A DNA stretch of 34,060 bases from an uncultured Victivallales bacterium (GTDB lineage Bacteria; Verrucomicrobiota; Lentisphaeria; Oligosphaerales; JAFGRS01): NCBI GenBank assembly GCA_903837355.1, contig CAILUI010000400.1, positions 1-34,060 on the forward strand, given 5' to 3'. The notes under the pieces are model-generated. The model did no database searches and had not been told where the DNA came from. It saw only the letters and a list, made by a program, of their open reading frames with translations. Numbering within the stretch: position 1 is the first letter of the stretch; the number at the start of each line of letters is the position of its first letter. This document shows, piece after piece, positions 14,360 to 20,456 of the stretch. The position numbers were made by a program, and so were the translations under genes.

Positions 14360-14614
14360 TCAGGCCCTCTCCCCGTTGGCGTCGCGGTCCATGAGGACGC
14401 GCACCGCGCAGTCGTGGCTGGTCGCACTCCAGCGGCCGCGGGCGATGCGGCGCAGCAGGCAGGGGGTCGAAATGCGGCGGCAGACGGCGAGCCGGGCCTC
14501 GCTGGCGCTGCCGTGTCCTGCAGACGGCGGGTTGCCTGCGGCGCGGATCACGTTTCGCGGTCGGCATGTCCGGCCCATGATGTACGCCAGGTTCTTGAGC
14601 TGTGTCAGGTTCAC
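14360..14614 (-). CDS. Small basic early protein
   Basis: A GTG at 14614 with a perfect AAAGGAGG 5 bases upstream gives 84 residues. It is basic and Cys-containing (MGRTCRPRNVIRAAG, CRRISTPCLLRRIARGRW, SHDCAVRVLMDRDAN). The GTG overlaps the previous stop (GTGA). A family-A hairpin lies inside, read as AAGNPPSAG. No family is recognised. Confidence 0.55.
   Translation of the reverse strand: MNLTQLKNLAYIMGRTCRPRNVIRAAGNPPSAGHGSASEARLAVCRRISTPCLLRRIARGRWSATSHDCAVRVLMDRDANGERA
14515..14533 (+). repeat. Family A mini-hairpin, stem GTCC/AGAC (one mismatch)
   Basis: GTCC-TGC-AGAC-GGCGGGTT; the inner pair is C-A, other pairs intact. In frame in the gene at 14360-14614. Confidence 0.65.
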
Positions 14615-15033
14615 GCGATCCTCCTTTGGTGCTGCGCACGGCCAGTAGGGCCATTCCCGACCCCTGGGATCGGCCGGTATTCGTTGCCCGCGGCGCCGGA
14701 GCCGCGGCTCATGATCTCCTGGCCGATCGGGCTCACCGGGTAGTAGCGCCTGCGGCCGGTGGCGCGGTGCTCGATCAGGGCGGCGGCGGCAACCGGGCTG
14801 CCGGCGTCGGCCGGCCGGGCCTCGAGGCGAGCCACGGCGGCGGCGACCACGGCGTCGCTCTCGCGCATCCTGGGCGAGTAGGGGTTGTTGGGGTGCGTCG
14901 ACTTGGCGGCGTAGTTGCACGAGTCCGGCGGCGTCCCGCCTGTGGCAGTACCCGCCGCGCGCAGCTTGCGCTGACGCGCCGCGCGAGCCGGCGCGAAGCT
15001 GTCGGTGTATCCCTGGGTCACGATTTCAGCCAT
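14611..15033 (-). CDS. Unrecognised early protein
   Basis: This 140-residue protein has GGAGG 10 bases before ATG 15033. The N-terminus is basic and Ala-rich (FAPARAARQRKLRAAG), with a conserved-looking NPYSPRMRESDAVVAAAVARLE and a winged-helix-like LIEHRATGRRRYYPVSPIGQEIM. The last ten residues (RAQHQRRIA) come from a family-A repeat that also overlaps the next gene's ribosome site. Function unknown. Confidence 0.55.
   Translation of the reverse strand: MAEIVTQGYTDSFAPARAARQRKLRAAGTATGGTPPDSCNYAAKSTHPNNPYSPRMRESDAVVAAAVARLEARPADAGSPVAAAALIEHRATGRRRYYPVSPIGQEIMSRGSGAAGNEYRPIPGVGNGPTGRAQHQRRIA
14629..14647 (+). repeat. Family A mini-hairpin, stem GTGC/GCAC
   Basis: GTGC-TGC-GCAC followed by GGCCAGTA at the gene junction; encodes the tail of the gene at 14611-15033 and abuts the AAAGGAGG of the next gene. 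Confidence 0.75.
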
Positions 15034-15035
15034 GG

Positions 15036-15575
15036 TCAGCGGGCCTCCGTGGGGGTATGGTGTGTAGCGGTCGCGATCGCGTCTGCGAGCTGCTGCGGAA
15101 TGCGGTACTGCTCTAACGCCAGATCATGTGCAGCCTTCTCGTAGCTCTGCTGCAGCCGCACGCAGATGCGTTGCTCTTCGAGGAGGCGCTGCGCCTGATG
15201 CAACTGCACCCCGAGTACAAGCCCGTGACCAGTCAGGACCAGGCCCTGGAACAGGAGCAGGCCAAGGCATACGTAGAGGTACGGATACGGCTGCACGCGC
15301 TGCGCGACCGCCTCGTCGACTGTCCGGCCGACCCCCGCCCGCCCCTGGAGTCCCTGCGCATCCTGCAGGATGCTGTCTGGCGCCACGACGCAGTGCACCG
15401 CGCCGAGCACGCTCTCGCTCCGCTGATCTCCGCCATCCATGATGGGTGCAGCATCCGCTGGGAATGGAAGCCAGACGAGGAACGCCATCCCCGCGCCTGC
15501 TACCGCGATCGCGCCAAGGCCGTGACGCTGACGGAAGACCTGATTCGTGATACGGATCGGTTTGTCTGATCTCAC
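15036..15575 (-). CDS. Two-span early membrane protein
   Basis: A GTG at 15575, AAGGA 10 bases upstream, opens 179 residues. Two hydrophobic spans (about 20-42 and 97-120) flank a soluble loop. A long helical C-terminus (LHQAQRLLEEQRICVRLQQSYEKAAHDLALEQ) suggests a coiled coil. The opposite strand is also open for about 148 codons, but ribosome site, operon direction and membrane topology favour this strand. It could be a membrane-acting early factor; no family is recognised. Confidence 0.55.
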   Translation of the reverse strand: MRSDKPIRITNQVFRQRHGLGAIAVAGAGMAFLVWLPFPADAAPIMDGGDQRSESVLGAVHCVVAPDSILQDAQGLQGRAGVGRTVDEAVAQRVQPYPYLYVCLGLLLFQGLVLTGHGLVLGVQLHQAQRLLEEQRICVRLQQSYEKAAHDLALEQYRIPQQLADAIATATHHTPTEAR

Positions 15576-15586
15576 GCGCTTGATCC

Positions 15587-15964
15587 TTATAGAGGCAGGT
15601 CGTCGACAAAGTGGCGAAGGTCGCGGCTGGAGGCCGCTGCGGCGAGCTGCTCGTTGCGCTCGAGGGCGTCGTCGAGCCGGTCAAGGATGCCCAGCACCGT
15701 GCCGCGGGTGATGGTCCGCCGGGCCAGGGGGTCCTGCGCCGGGCCGGTGCTGGGAGCGCCGAGCGTCTGCTCGGCACCGGAGCCGACCAGACGGTCGGCG
15801 GTCCCAGGAGCCGGCGGCACATCAGTCAGCTCGTGGTCCCCCTGCCAGCTCTCCGCGGCGACCAGGTCCTGCAGCGAGTCGGACGTGGCCTTCGCCAGGT
15901 CGAGCAGCACCTGCATGCGGTTGGCCTGGCGCACCAGGCGACGGCGGACAGCGGTGTCTTCCAT
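15587..15964 (-). CDS. Helical early protein split by a family-B repeat
   Basis: A 125-residue protein with GGAGG 9 bases before ATG 15964. Two helical, coiled-coil-like parts (RRRLVRQANRMQVLLDLAKATSDSLQDLVAAES and VLGILDRLDDALERNEQLAAA) are separated by a Pro/Gly segment encoded by a family-B cruciform. The helical halves would read through if the repeat were removed, consistent with insertion into a linker. Function unknown. Confidence 0.55.
   Translation of the reverse strand: MEDTAVRRRLVRQANRMQVLLDLAKATSDSLQDLVAAESWQGDHELTDVPPAPGTADRLVGSGAEQTLGAPSTGPAQDPLARRTITRGTVLGILDRLDDALERNEQLAAAASSRDLRHFVDDLPL
15750..15807. repeat. Family B cruciform, 58 bp
   Basis: CTGGGAGCGCCGA (15750-15762) pairs with TCGGCGGTCCCAG (15795-15807) with one mismatch; the inner TCGGCAccggaGCCGA hairpin is kept. 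No nested A element. In frame in the gene at 15587-15964. Confidence 0.8.
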
Positions 15965-15967
15965 GGC

Positions 15968-16186
15968 TCAATCCTCCCAGAGTTCGGCGACCTTCATGCG
16001 GCACACTCGGGCCAGGGCGGCTTCCACCTTCGGGTGGCGCTTCCGGCCCGCGATCACATGGCAGACCAACCCGCGCGAGACACCCGTCTTGCGCGCTACC
16101 CCTGCCTGGCTCTGACCCGAGAGCAGCAGACTCCCCAGAATCAGTTGCCGGCGCCGGCGGACGGTGTTGGTTGGCCTTGCTGCCAT
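15968..16186 (-). CDS. Ner-like helix-turn-helix regulator (first early gene)
   Basis: ATG 16186 with AGGA 5 bases upstream gives 72 residues. After a basic arm (RPTNTVRRRRQ) a helix-turn-helix is clear: QAGVARKTGVSRGLVCHVIAG, then RHPKVEAALARVCRMKVAELW, the closing helix typical of Mu Ner/Nlp proteins. Ner represses early and repressor promoters to balance the lytic switch. It is divergent from the repressor at 16282, the arrangement seen for c and ner. First gene of the leftward operon. Confidence 0.75.
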   Translation of the reverse strand: MAARPTNTVRRRRQLILGSLLLSGQSQAGVARKTGVSRGLVCHVIAGRKRHPKVEAALARVCRMKVAELWED

Positions 16187-16281
16187 TGCTTTCCTGACCT
16201 TCCCAGTGTAGCGTCTACCTGTTGACTGCTCTAATATTAGTCCGCCGGCGCTTAAAAAACAAGCGAACCGCTTAGAAAAAG
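16187..16281. promoter_or_regulatory. Divergent control region between Ner-like and repressor genes
   Basis: This 95-base AT-rich gap holds a 10-bp palindrome CTAATATTAG (16231-16240), which contains TAATAT 17 bases downstream of TTGTTT on the minus strand, a possible early promoter. A direct repeat CGCTTA[A/G]AAAA occurs at 16249 and 16269, exactly 20 bases apart, and CGCTT...AAGCG forms an inverted repeat at 16249-16265. These are good candidates for repressor and Ner operators. On the plus strand TTGACT (16222-16227) is a -35-like box without a clear -10; the repressor ATG has no strong ribosome site. Confidence 0.6.
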
Positions 16282-16710
16282 ATGACGAAAGATCCGGCAT
16301 TGGTGGCGGAAGGGGCGCAGGTGACGGCGATGCGCGAGTCCCTGGGGCTATCGCCCAAGGAGTTCGCTGCCGCCCTGAAGTGCAAATGCGTCACGGTGCG
16401 GAATGCCGAGAGCGGCAATGCCCGACTCGGAGCGCGGCGGTTTCAGGAAGCGATGCGGATGGTGTCTGAGCGTTCTGGCCGTCCTGGTGTTGCGGAGGGA
16501 GAGGTAGTGGCACAGGCGTATGAGCACTATGGCGGAACGGCAGCACGGCAGAAGGTTGTGGCGCGTGATGTCGACATCGCCGAGGTGTTGCGCTTGTCCA
16601 GAAGCGAGGCTGTCAAGACGGCGGCATCGGCGCTGGCGGTGGCTACGGGTATCAGCGAGGATGAGGCGCTGGCCGAGGTGATCCGCGTCGGTCTGAGCAG
16701 GCGAGACTGA
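16282..16710 (+). CDS. Helix-turn-helix repressor (lysogeny control)
   Basis: A 142-residue protein. Residues about 14-40 (AMRESLGLSPKEFAAALKCKCVTVRNAESGNARLG) form a lambda-repressor-like helix-turn-helix. A C-terminal part (about 85-140) is helical and may mediate oligomers or interact with a protease; the C-terminus (EVIRVGLSRRD) is short and could be a degradation-sensing tail as in Mu c, but that is inference. Divergence from the Ner-like gene and a strong terminator right after it support a monocistronic immunity repressor. GTG/ATG alternatives downstream exist; 16282 is chosen because it directly follows the control region. Confidence 0.75.
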   Translation: MTKDPALVAEGAQVTAMRESLGLSPKEFAAALKCKCVTVRNAESGNARLGARRFQEAMRMVSERSGRPGVAEGEVVAQAYEHYGGTAARQKVVARDVDIAEVLRLSRSEAVKTAASALAVATGISEDEALAEVIRVGLSRRD

Positions 16711-16726
16711 CGGGATAGTGCAGTAA

Positions 16727-16754
16727 GCGGGCAATCCACGCCCGCTATTTTTTT
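16727..16754 (+). terminator. Rho-independent terminator of the repressor gene
   Basis: GCGGGC, a 7-base loop and GCCCGC are followed by TATTTTTTT. It lies 16 bases after the repressor stop and is the clearest intrinsic terminator in the window. Confidence 0.9.
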
Positions 16755-16762
16755 GCGCTTGC

Positions 16763-16781
16763 GTGCTTGTTTTCCAAGCAC
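16763..16781. promoter_or_regulatory. Perfect inverted repeat downstream of the terminator
   Basis: GTGCTTG, loop TTTTC, CAAGCAC. It lies about 95 bases upstream of the gene at 16875 and could be an operator or a second hairpin. TTGGCG just after it may belong to a promoter for that gene. Confidence 0.5.
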
Positions 16782-16874
16782 TTGGCGTGTAACAGTAACC
16801 TATTGGCGTTCGCGCCCGAGAGGTGCAGCGCCGGGTTCGGCGAGTCCGAGGTCCAGCAACCGGGGGGTAGCAGG

Positions 16875-17231
16875 ATGAAGACGAACGAGACGACCGGGGT
16901 TGCGCGTTCAACTGCGCTGCCGTACAACGGCAGGACGAAGGTCGCGGAGCGCCGGTGCGATGCGCTGCCGTCTGTCGCGGTGTTGGAGAGCCTGGGATTC
17001 GGGCGGGCCACCCACGGCCTGACGGCCCCGCAGGTATTCCACCTGCAGAATGTCCTGGCTTTCTACTGGCAGCCGGCCGCGCTGAGCCTGCGCGAGAGCT
17101 GCCGCTTGGCGAAACGGGTCCTCAATCGCCACGGCTGGCGCACCTATCTGACGGATGCGCAGGTACGGCGTCGCTTCGCGTGTCTCGATCAGGACATGCT
17201 GCGGAACATGCGTGCATGCCAGAGGAACTGA
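16875..17231 (+). CDS. Unrecognised phage protein, possible regulator
   Basis: ATG 16875, preceded by a purine-rich GGGGGTAGCAGG, gives 118 residues. It is basic and Cys-containing; LTAPQVFHLQNVLAFYWQPAALSLRESCRLAKRVLNRHGWRTYLTDAQVRRRF reads as helices with a possible DNA-binding unit. It occupies the place where Mu encodes its middle/late activators (Mor, C), but the Mor motif is not visible. The 3' end overlaps the convergent gene at 17189-17737 by 43 bases. Confidence 0.5.
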   Translation: MKTNETTGVARSTALPYNGRTKVAERRCDALPSVAVLESLGFGRATHGLTAPQVFHLQNVLAFYWQPAALSLRESCRLAKRVLNRHGWRTYLTDAQVRRRFACLDQDMLRNMRACQRN

Positions 17232-17737
17232 CCCGCCGTGCGTTTCATCGCCATACGCCAGTCGGCAAACCACTCGACCGCGACCAGGCCGAGTGGTTCG
17301 CCATTGGGATCCACGGAGATCAGGTCCGCGATCGCGGATCGCGCGGTGGTCGCCTCGGCTGCGGTCAGATCGCGGAGCCGGTATGCGGCAGCATCGAACT
17401 CCTGGTGCCCGAAGCATGCGAACGCTGCTCCCGAGGCACAGGACAGCCTGCGGATGAGCACAGGCGGAGCGCGCAGTACGGCGGCCTGTCTGTCATTCTC
17501 GGTTTCGGCGGTGCAGACAGCCCGTACCAGGATGTTGAATGCGTCGGCGCGCTTCCATGGTTGGCCGTGGCGGATCCGTGAGGAAGAGCGCCAGAGTCCT
17601 CGCAGCCTAATGGCCGACTCGATCCGTGGCCATGTCTCGGTGAAGTATACCGAGACGATGGCGCGGGCGTGGCGCTCGGCGATGCCGTGCTTGGCGAGGA
17701 TGTCATCCGGGCTGAGTTCGAGTGCATCGGTGCTCAT
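17189..17737 (-). CDS. Unrecognised phage protein
   Basis: This 182-residue protein has GGAGGGAACCC before ATG 17737. It is helical throughout with an aromatic, basic C-terminus (GLVAVEWFADWRMAMKRTAGQFLWHARMF). It is divergent from the late operon at 17800 and isolated from the early operon. Expression in the prophage or a control role is possible; no family is recognised. Confidence 0.5.
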   Translation of the reverse strand: MSTDALELSPDDILAKHGIAERHARAIVSVYFTETWPRIESAIRLRGLWRSSSRIRHGQPWKRADAFNILVRAVCTAETENDRQAAVLRAPPVLIRRLSCASGAAFACFGHQEFDAAAYRLRDLTAAEATTARSAIADLISVDPNGEPLGLVAVEWFADWRMAMKRTAGQFLWHARMFRSMS

Positions 17738-17799
17738 GGGTTCCCTCCTGGTGCGTCCGACCTCGCAGTTACCCTACACCCCAGCGCGGAGGGCGGCCA

Positions 17800-18549
17800 A
17801 TGGCTGAGCCCCTCGCTATCCGCACCGACGTCCGCGGTTTCCAGGCGCTGATCGGCGCCGGGGAGATCCGCGCTGGCGATGCGGTGCTGTACTGCTATGG
17901 CCGGCAGAACCCGCTCTCGTGGGCGATCCGGCGGGTGCAGGTGCGGGCGCTGCGGGATCTGCTGCGGCAACCGCAGAGCCCCGAGGAGATCGCGGCGCGC
18001 GCGGCCCAGGGAGAAGAGGGCGATCGGACGGATCGGTCTGATCGGACGGATCTCCTGGTTGGCACAGGCGCCTGCTGGACCCACGCCGGCATGGTGGTCG
18101 ACGCGGGGATCAGCGCCGAGATGACGTCGCCCAGGGCGCGGCTGATCACTTGGGAGAAGCGGCTGCAGGTGGGCGATCGCCTTCTGGTCGTGCGGCCGCA
18201 GAGCGCGTCCGAGAAGCAGATGCAGTTCGCTACCGAGAACATGGAGAAGCTCGTGGACCACCGGACGCGGTACCCCTGGCGGGAGCTGCTGACGTACTGG
18301 TTCTCCACGCTTCCCGCCGCGATCGCGGCGCCGCACTTCGCCGAGCACTTCCTCGACCACAGGCGCGACGTGTGCTCCGGCGCGATCTGGAAGGCCTGGT
18401 GGGATGAGGGCGCGGTGGAGGCCGATGGCGGTGACTCGATGCCCGAGAGCTGGTATCCCGGCCGGATGGCCATCGATACGAAGTACCTCCACCGCGTGGC
18501 GGAGGTGACCATTGTGGAAGACGGAAAAGGAGACGCCGATGAAGACTGA
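17800..18549 (+). CDS. Permuted NlpC/P60-like (papain-like) hydrolase
   Basis: Starts at ATG 17800 with GGAGG 9 bases upstream; 249 residues. The order is IRAGDAVLYCYG, CWTHAGMVVDAG with the presumed His, then LLVVRP, and late DVCSGAIWKAW with the presumed Cys. His before Cys is the permuted arrangement of YiiX/YaeF-like NlpC/P60 enzymes. No signal peptide is visible. As the first late gene before a lipoprotein and a membrane protein, a role in lysis (cleaving peptidoglycan) or tail entry is plausible. A family-D repeat inserts GDRTDRSDRTD in frame at about residue 76, in a disordered linker. Confidence 0.6.
   Translation: MAEPLAIRTDVRGFQALIGAGEIRAGDAVLYCYGRQNPLSWAIRRVQVRALRDLLRQPQSPEEIAARAAQGEEGDRTDRSDRTDLLVGTGACWTHAGMVVDAGISAEMTSPRARLITWEKRLQVGDRLLVVRPQSASEKQMQFATENMEKLVDHRTRYPWRELLTYWFSTLPAAIAAPHFAEHFLDHRRDVCSGAIWKAWWDEGAVEADGGDSMPESWYPGRMAIDTKYLHRVAEVTIVEDGKGDADED
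18021..18052. repeat. Family D repeat inside the hydrolase gene
   Basis: Units around GATCGGACGG, read in frame as GDRTDRSDRTD. Confidence 0.8.
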
Positions 18550-19426
18550 TGCTGCGAAGAGCTGGTTCGACCTCGGGGTGATGCTGGTGCTGTTGGCTGC
18601 GCTGATCTTCATGAGCGGCTGCAAGGGCGGGCTGTTCGGGGGGTCGCACTCGCCGGATGTCGGCACTCCGCCGATCATCGTGTACAACACGATCAACCAT
18701 CCCGGCTCGCGCTCGATCACGAACAACGCCAACACGGGCACGCTCTCGCCGATGTATCAGGCGCCGGAGGGCGAGGTGGAGGCGGCCCCCGCTGCCGGTA
18801 CCGCGTACGTGACGGAGCCGCAGATGCCTGCCTCGGGCGCGCAGAATGCGGGTACTCAGGCGAACAAGTTCGGCATCCAGGTGATCAACGACGGCGTTAA
18901 GCGCACGGCGGAGACGGATCTGTCGGCCGCGGCGCAGTTGATGGCGGGAAACACGCAGAGCAATGCCGGCCAGACTCCGGCCACGGCGCAGCGTCAGGGC
19001 ACGGCGACGCCTACTGCTACCCAGACCGCCAACCCTGAGCACAATCCGGCTCTCCAGGTGAACCCGGCGACGGCGCTCACTGGACAGGGTACTGCCCAGG
19101 TGACGAACCCGACCAGCACTCTGGCCGGCGCCAGTTCGCAGCCGGGCGCGGTGACCGGGGGAAGCGGCACGGGTACGGCTACCTCGGGAGATCGGACGGA
19201 TACGACGGATCGGACGGATCTGACGGATCGGGAGAGCGTAACCGCGGTGACCGCCAACGCGGATGGCACGAAGACGGTGACGACGGCCAGCGGCAAGACG
19301 ATGACTGGCAAAGCGATGGGACCTTTCCAGAGCGGCACGGAGACGGTGTGGGTGCTGCTGCTGGCCGACGGCACGGCGGTGCGGTTGAATGCGACCGGGG
19401 CGAATGCCACGGCGCTCGGGCAGTAG
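18539..19426 (+). CDS. Low-complexity lipoprotein
   Basis: ATG 18539 overlaps the upstream gene by 11 bases, with AAAAGGAG 6 bases upstream. An N-terminal hydrophobic segment ends in LIFMSGC, a lipobox with Cys28, so it should be lipidated. The remaining 260 residues are Thr/Ala/Gly/Gln-rich and repetitive, ending in a short beta-rich segment (SVTAVTANADGTKTVTTASGKTMTGKAMGPFQ). A lipoprotein beside a hydrolase is the pattern of an outer-membrane spanin, but the size and disorder are unusual; a surface-exclusion protein is also possible. A family-D repeat is read in frame as GDRTDTTDRTDLTDR. Confidence 0.6.
   Translation: MKTDAAKSWFDLGVMLVLLAALIFMSGCKGGLFGGSHSPDVGTPPIIVYNTINHPGSRSITNNANTGTLSPMYQAPEGEVEAAPAAGTAYVTEPQMPASGAQNAGTQANKFGIQVINDGVKRTAETDLSAAAQLMAGNTQSNAGQTPATAQRQGTATPTATQTANPEHNPALQVNPATALTGQGTAQVTNPTSTLAGASSQPGAVTGGSGTGTATSGDRTDTTDRTDLTDRESVTAVTANADGTKTVTTASGKTMTGKAMGPFQSGTETVWVLLLADGTAVRLNATGANATALGQ
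19190..19231. repeat. Family D repeat inside the lipoprotein gene
   Basis: Four to five units around GATCGGACG with a TACGACGGATC variant, in frame. Confidence 0.8.
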
Positions 19427-19494
19427 GTGCTGCGCACGGGTCTTGCAGACGGCGGGTATTCATTCCAGCCGCGCGCAGCGCCCGTCCGCAGGAC
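19427..19494. repeat. Four family A hairpins in tandem, two forward and two reverse
   Basis: Forward GTGC-TGC-GCAC (19427) begins at the first base after the lipoprotein stop. Forward GTCT-TGC-AGAC-GGCGGGTA (19440) follows, then reverse CCAGCC-GCGC-GCA-GCGC (19465-19481) and reverse GTCC-GCA-GGAC (19484-19494). Four different stems share the same loop. Confidence 0.85.
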
Positions 19495-19577
19495 TCTGGT
19501 CAGCCCCTGGCGGGTTGCGCGTCCTGACCTAACGCGCGCCCCCCTCCCTCCAGCCCGCCAGGGGTTGACCAGAGTCT
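19491..19577. ncRNA. Long structured hairpin (25-bp stem) between late genes
   Basis: The arms 19491-19515 and 19553-19577 pair over 25 positions without bulges, three being G-U. Inside, GCGCGT (19517-19522) pairs with ACGCGC (19532-19537) around a 9-base loop, leaving a C/T-rich single strand at 19538-19552. The gap of 189 bases holds no gene. It may be a terminator/attenuator, an RNA-stability element or part of a non-coding RNA; which cannot be told from sequence. Confidence 0.55.
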
Positions 19578-19615
19578 GAGACCGCCAGAAAAGCGAAGAC
19601 GAAAGCGAGACAGGC

Positions 19616-20029
19616 ATGACCTTCGATCCAGGCGCCTACATCAGCGGGTTAGGCGGGATTATCTCCGGCGTCGGCCTGCTGGTGGTGGTGCTGCGCAACT
19701 ATCAGACCCAGGTGAAGGAACTGCGCCGGGACATGGACTCGCTCAAGGATGAGCGGGTCGCGGGGATCGAAGCGCGGATCAGCTCGTTCGAGTCGGGCTG
19801 TCAGATGAAGCACGACCGGCTCGCCTCGGCGCTGAACAAGGTGGAGCACATGGCGGCCAACCTCGACAACATGGTGGGCTGGACAAAGAAGCTCGACGCG
19901 AAGCTGGACCGCCTGGGCGAGGACGCCGCGAGCGCGCGGGCCACGGTCGCCGGGCAGGATAAGTGGCTGGGGAATCTGGACGCGGCGCACCAGGCGCACG
20001 TGCGGGATCGGGAGCTTCATCATGGCTGA
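19616..20029 (+). CDS. Single-span membrane protein with coiled coil (holin-like candidate)
   Basis: 137 residues. One span (about 8-26, ISGLGGIISGVGLLVVVLR) then a cytoplasmic or periplasmic coiled coil (QVKELRRDMDSLKDERVAGIEARISSF...KLDAKLDRLGEDAASARATV). XhlA-type accessory holins and phage slippage/tape accessory proteins have this design. Position after the hydrolase and lipoprotein supports lysis, but the family is not firmly identified. The ribosome site is weak. Confidence 0.5.
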   Translation: MTFDPGAYISGLGGIISGVGLLVVVLRNYQTQVKELRRDMDSLKDERVAGIEARISSFESGCQMKHDRLASALNKVEHMAANLDNMVGWTKKLDAKLDRLGEDAASARATVAGQDKWLGNLDAAHQAHVRDRELHHG

Positions 20030-20048
20030 GTCTTGCAGACGGCTGGTA
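20030..20048 (+). repeat. Family A mini-hairpin, stem GTCT/AGAC
   Basis: GTCT-TGC-AGAC-GGCTGGTA begins at the first base after a stop codon and leads into the GGGGAG ribosome site of the next gene. Confidence 0.8.
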
Positions 20049-20064
20049 AGGGGAGCGCAGCAAC

Positions 20065-20412
20065 ATGGCTGACAAGCACACGTTGCGGAGGACGATCCTG
20101 GACGCGGTGCGGTCCTGCGAGCCCTGTGCGGCGCGCTTCAACGACCTCACGCAGCACCCGGCCATCGAGATGAACCCGGCGATCACGACGGATCTGCTGG
20201 TGCAGGAGTGCGGCGGGCTGGTGGAAGCGGGCTACCTGGTGGATCTGATGCCGGGCCGCGCTCCGCTCTACCGGGTGACGTTGAAGGGTCGGCTGCAGGC
20301 CGACCGCGAGACGGACCTGGATGAGTACATCTGGGGCGAGTATGCGAGCCGGTTTGCCGCGGCGGGTCGGCTCGGTGTTGCGCACGGCGGTGCTGCGTAC
20401 AACGGGAACTAA
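20065..20412 (+). CDS. Small winged-helix-like late protein
   Basis: 115 residues, with GGGGAG 9 bases before the ATG. LRRTILDAVRSCEP.AARFNDL..HPAI..NPAITTDLLVQECGGLVEAGYLVDLMP...YRVTLKGR is a winged-helix sequence of a type often found just upstream of gp27 in Mu-like head operons. It may regulate or help DNA packaging. The C-terminus (GVAHGGAAYNGN) comes from a family-A repeat. Confidence 0.6.
   Translation: MADKHTLRRTILDAVRSCEPCAARFNDLTQHPAIEMNPAITTDLLVQECGGLVEAGYLVDLMPGRAPLYRVTLKGRLQADRETDLDEYIWGEYASRFAAAGRLGVAHGGAAYNGN
20375..20391 (+). repeat. Family A mini-hairpin, stem GTGT/GCAC
   Basis: GTGT-TGC-GCAC-GGCGG with a G-U inner pair, in frame at the 3' end of the winged-helix gene. Confidence 0.65.
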
Positions 20413-20431
20413 GGGAGATCGCGGCGGCAAG

Positions 20432-20450
20432 TACCAGCCGTCCGCAGGAC
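20432..20450 (-). repeat. Family A mini-hairpin, stem GTCC/GGAC
   Basis: Reverse copy in the 44-base gap between the winged-helix and gp27 genes. Confidence 0.8.
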
Positions 20451-20456
20451 CAAGAC

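Noticed and set aside
15126..15569. A 148-codon plus-strand frame opposite the two-span membrane gene
   Set aside because: It has a plausible helical start but no ribosome site and would be the only rightward gene inside the leftward early operon.
15731..15741. GTCCTGCGCCG as another family-A copy
   Set aside because: Loop matches but right arm does not pair and the tail differs.
16875..17231. Assignment as a Mor/C-type late activator
   Set aside because: Position fits, but the characteristic Mor motif and glycine-rich turn are not visible.
18021..19231. Family-D repeats as a CRISPR array
   Set aside because: Units are 9 bases with no spacers, and there are no cas genes.
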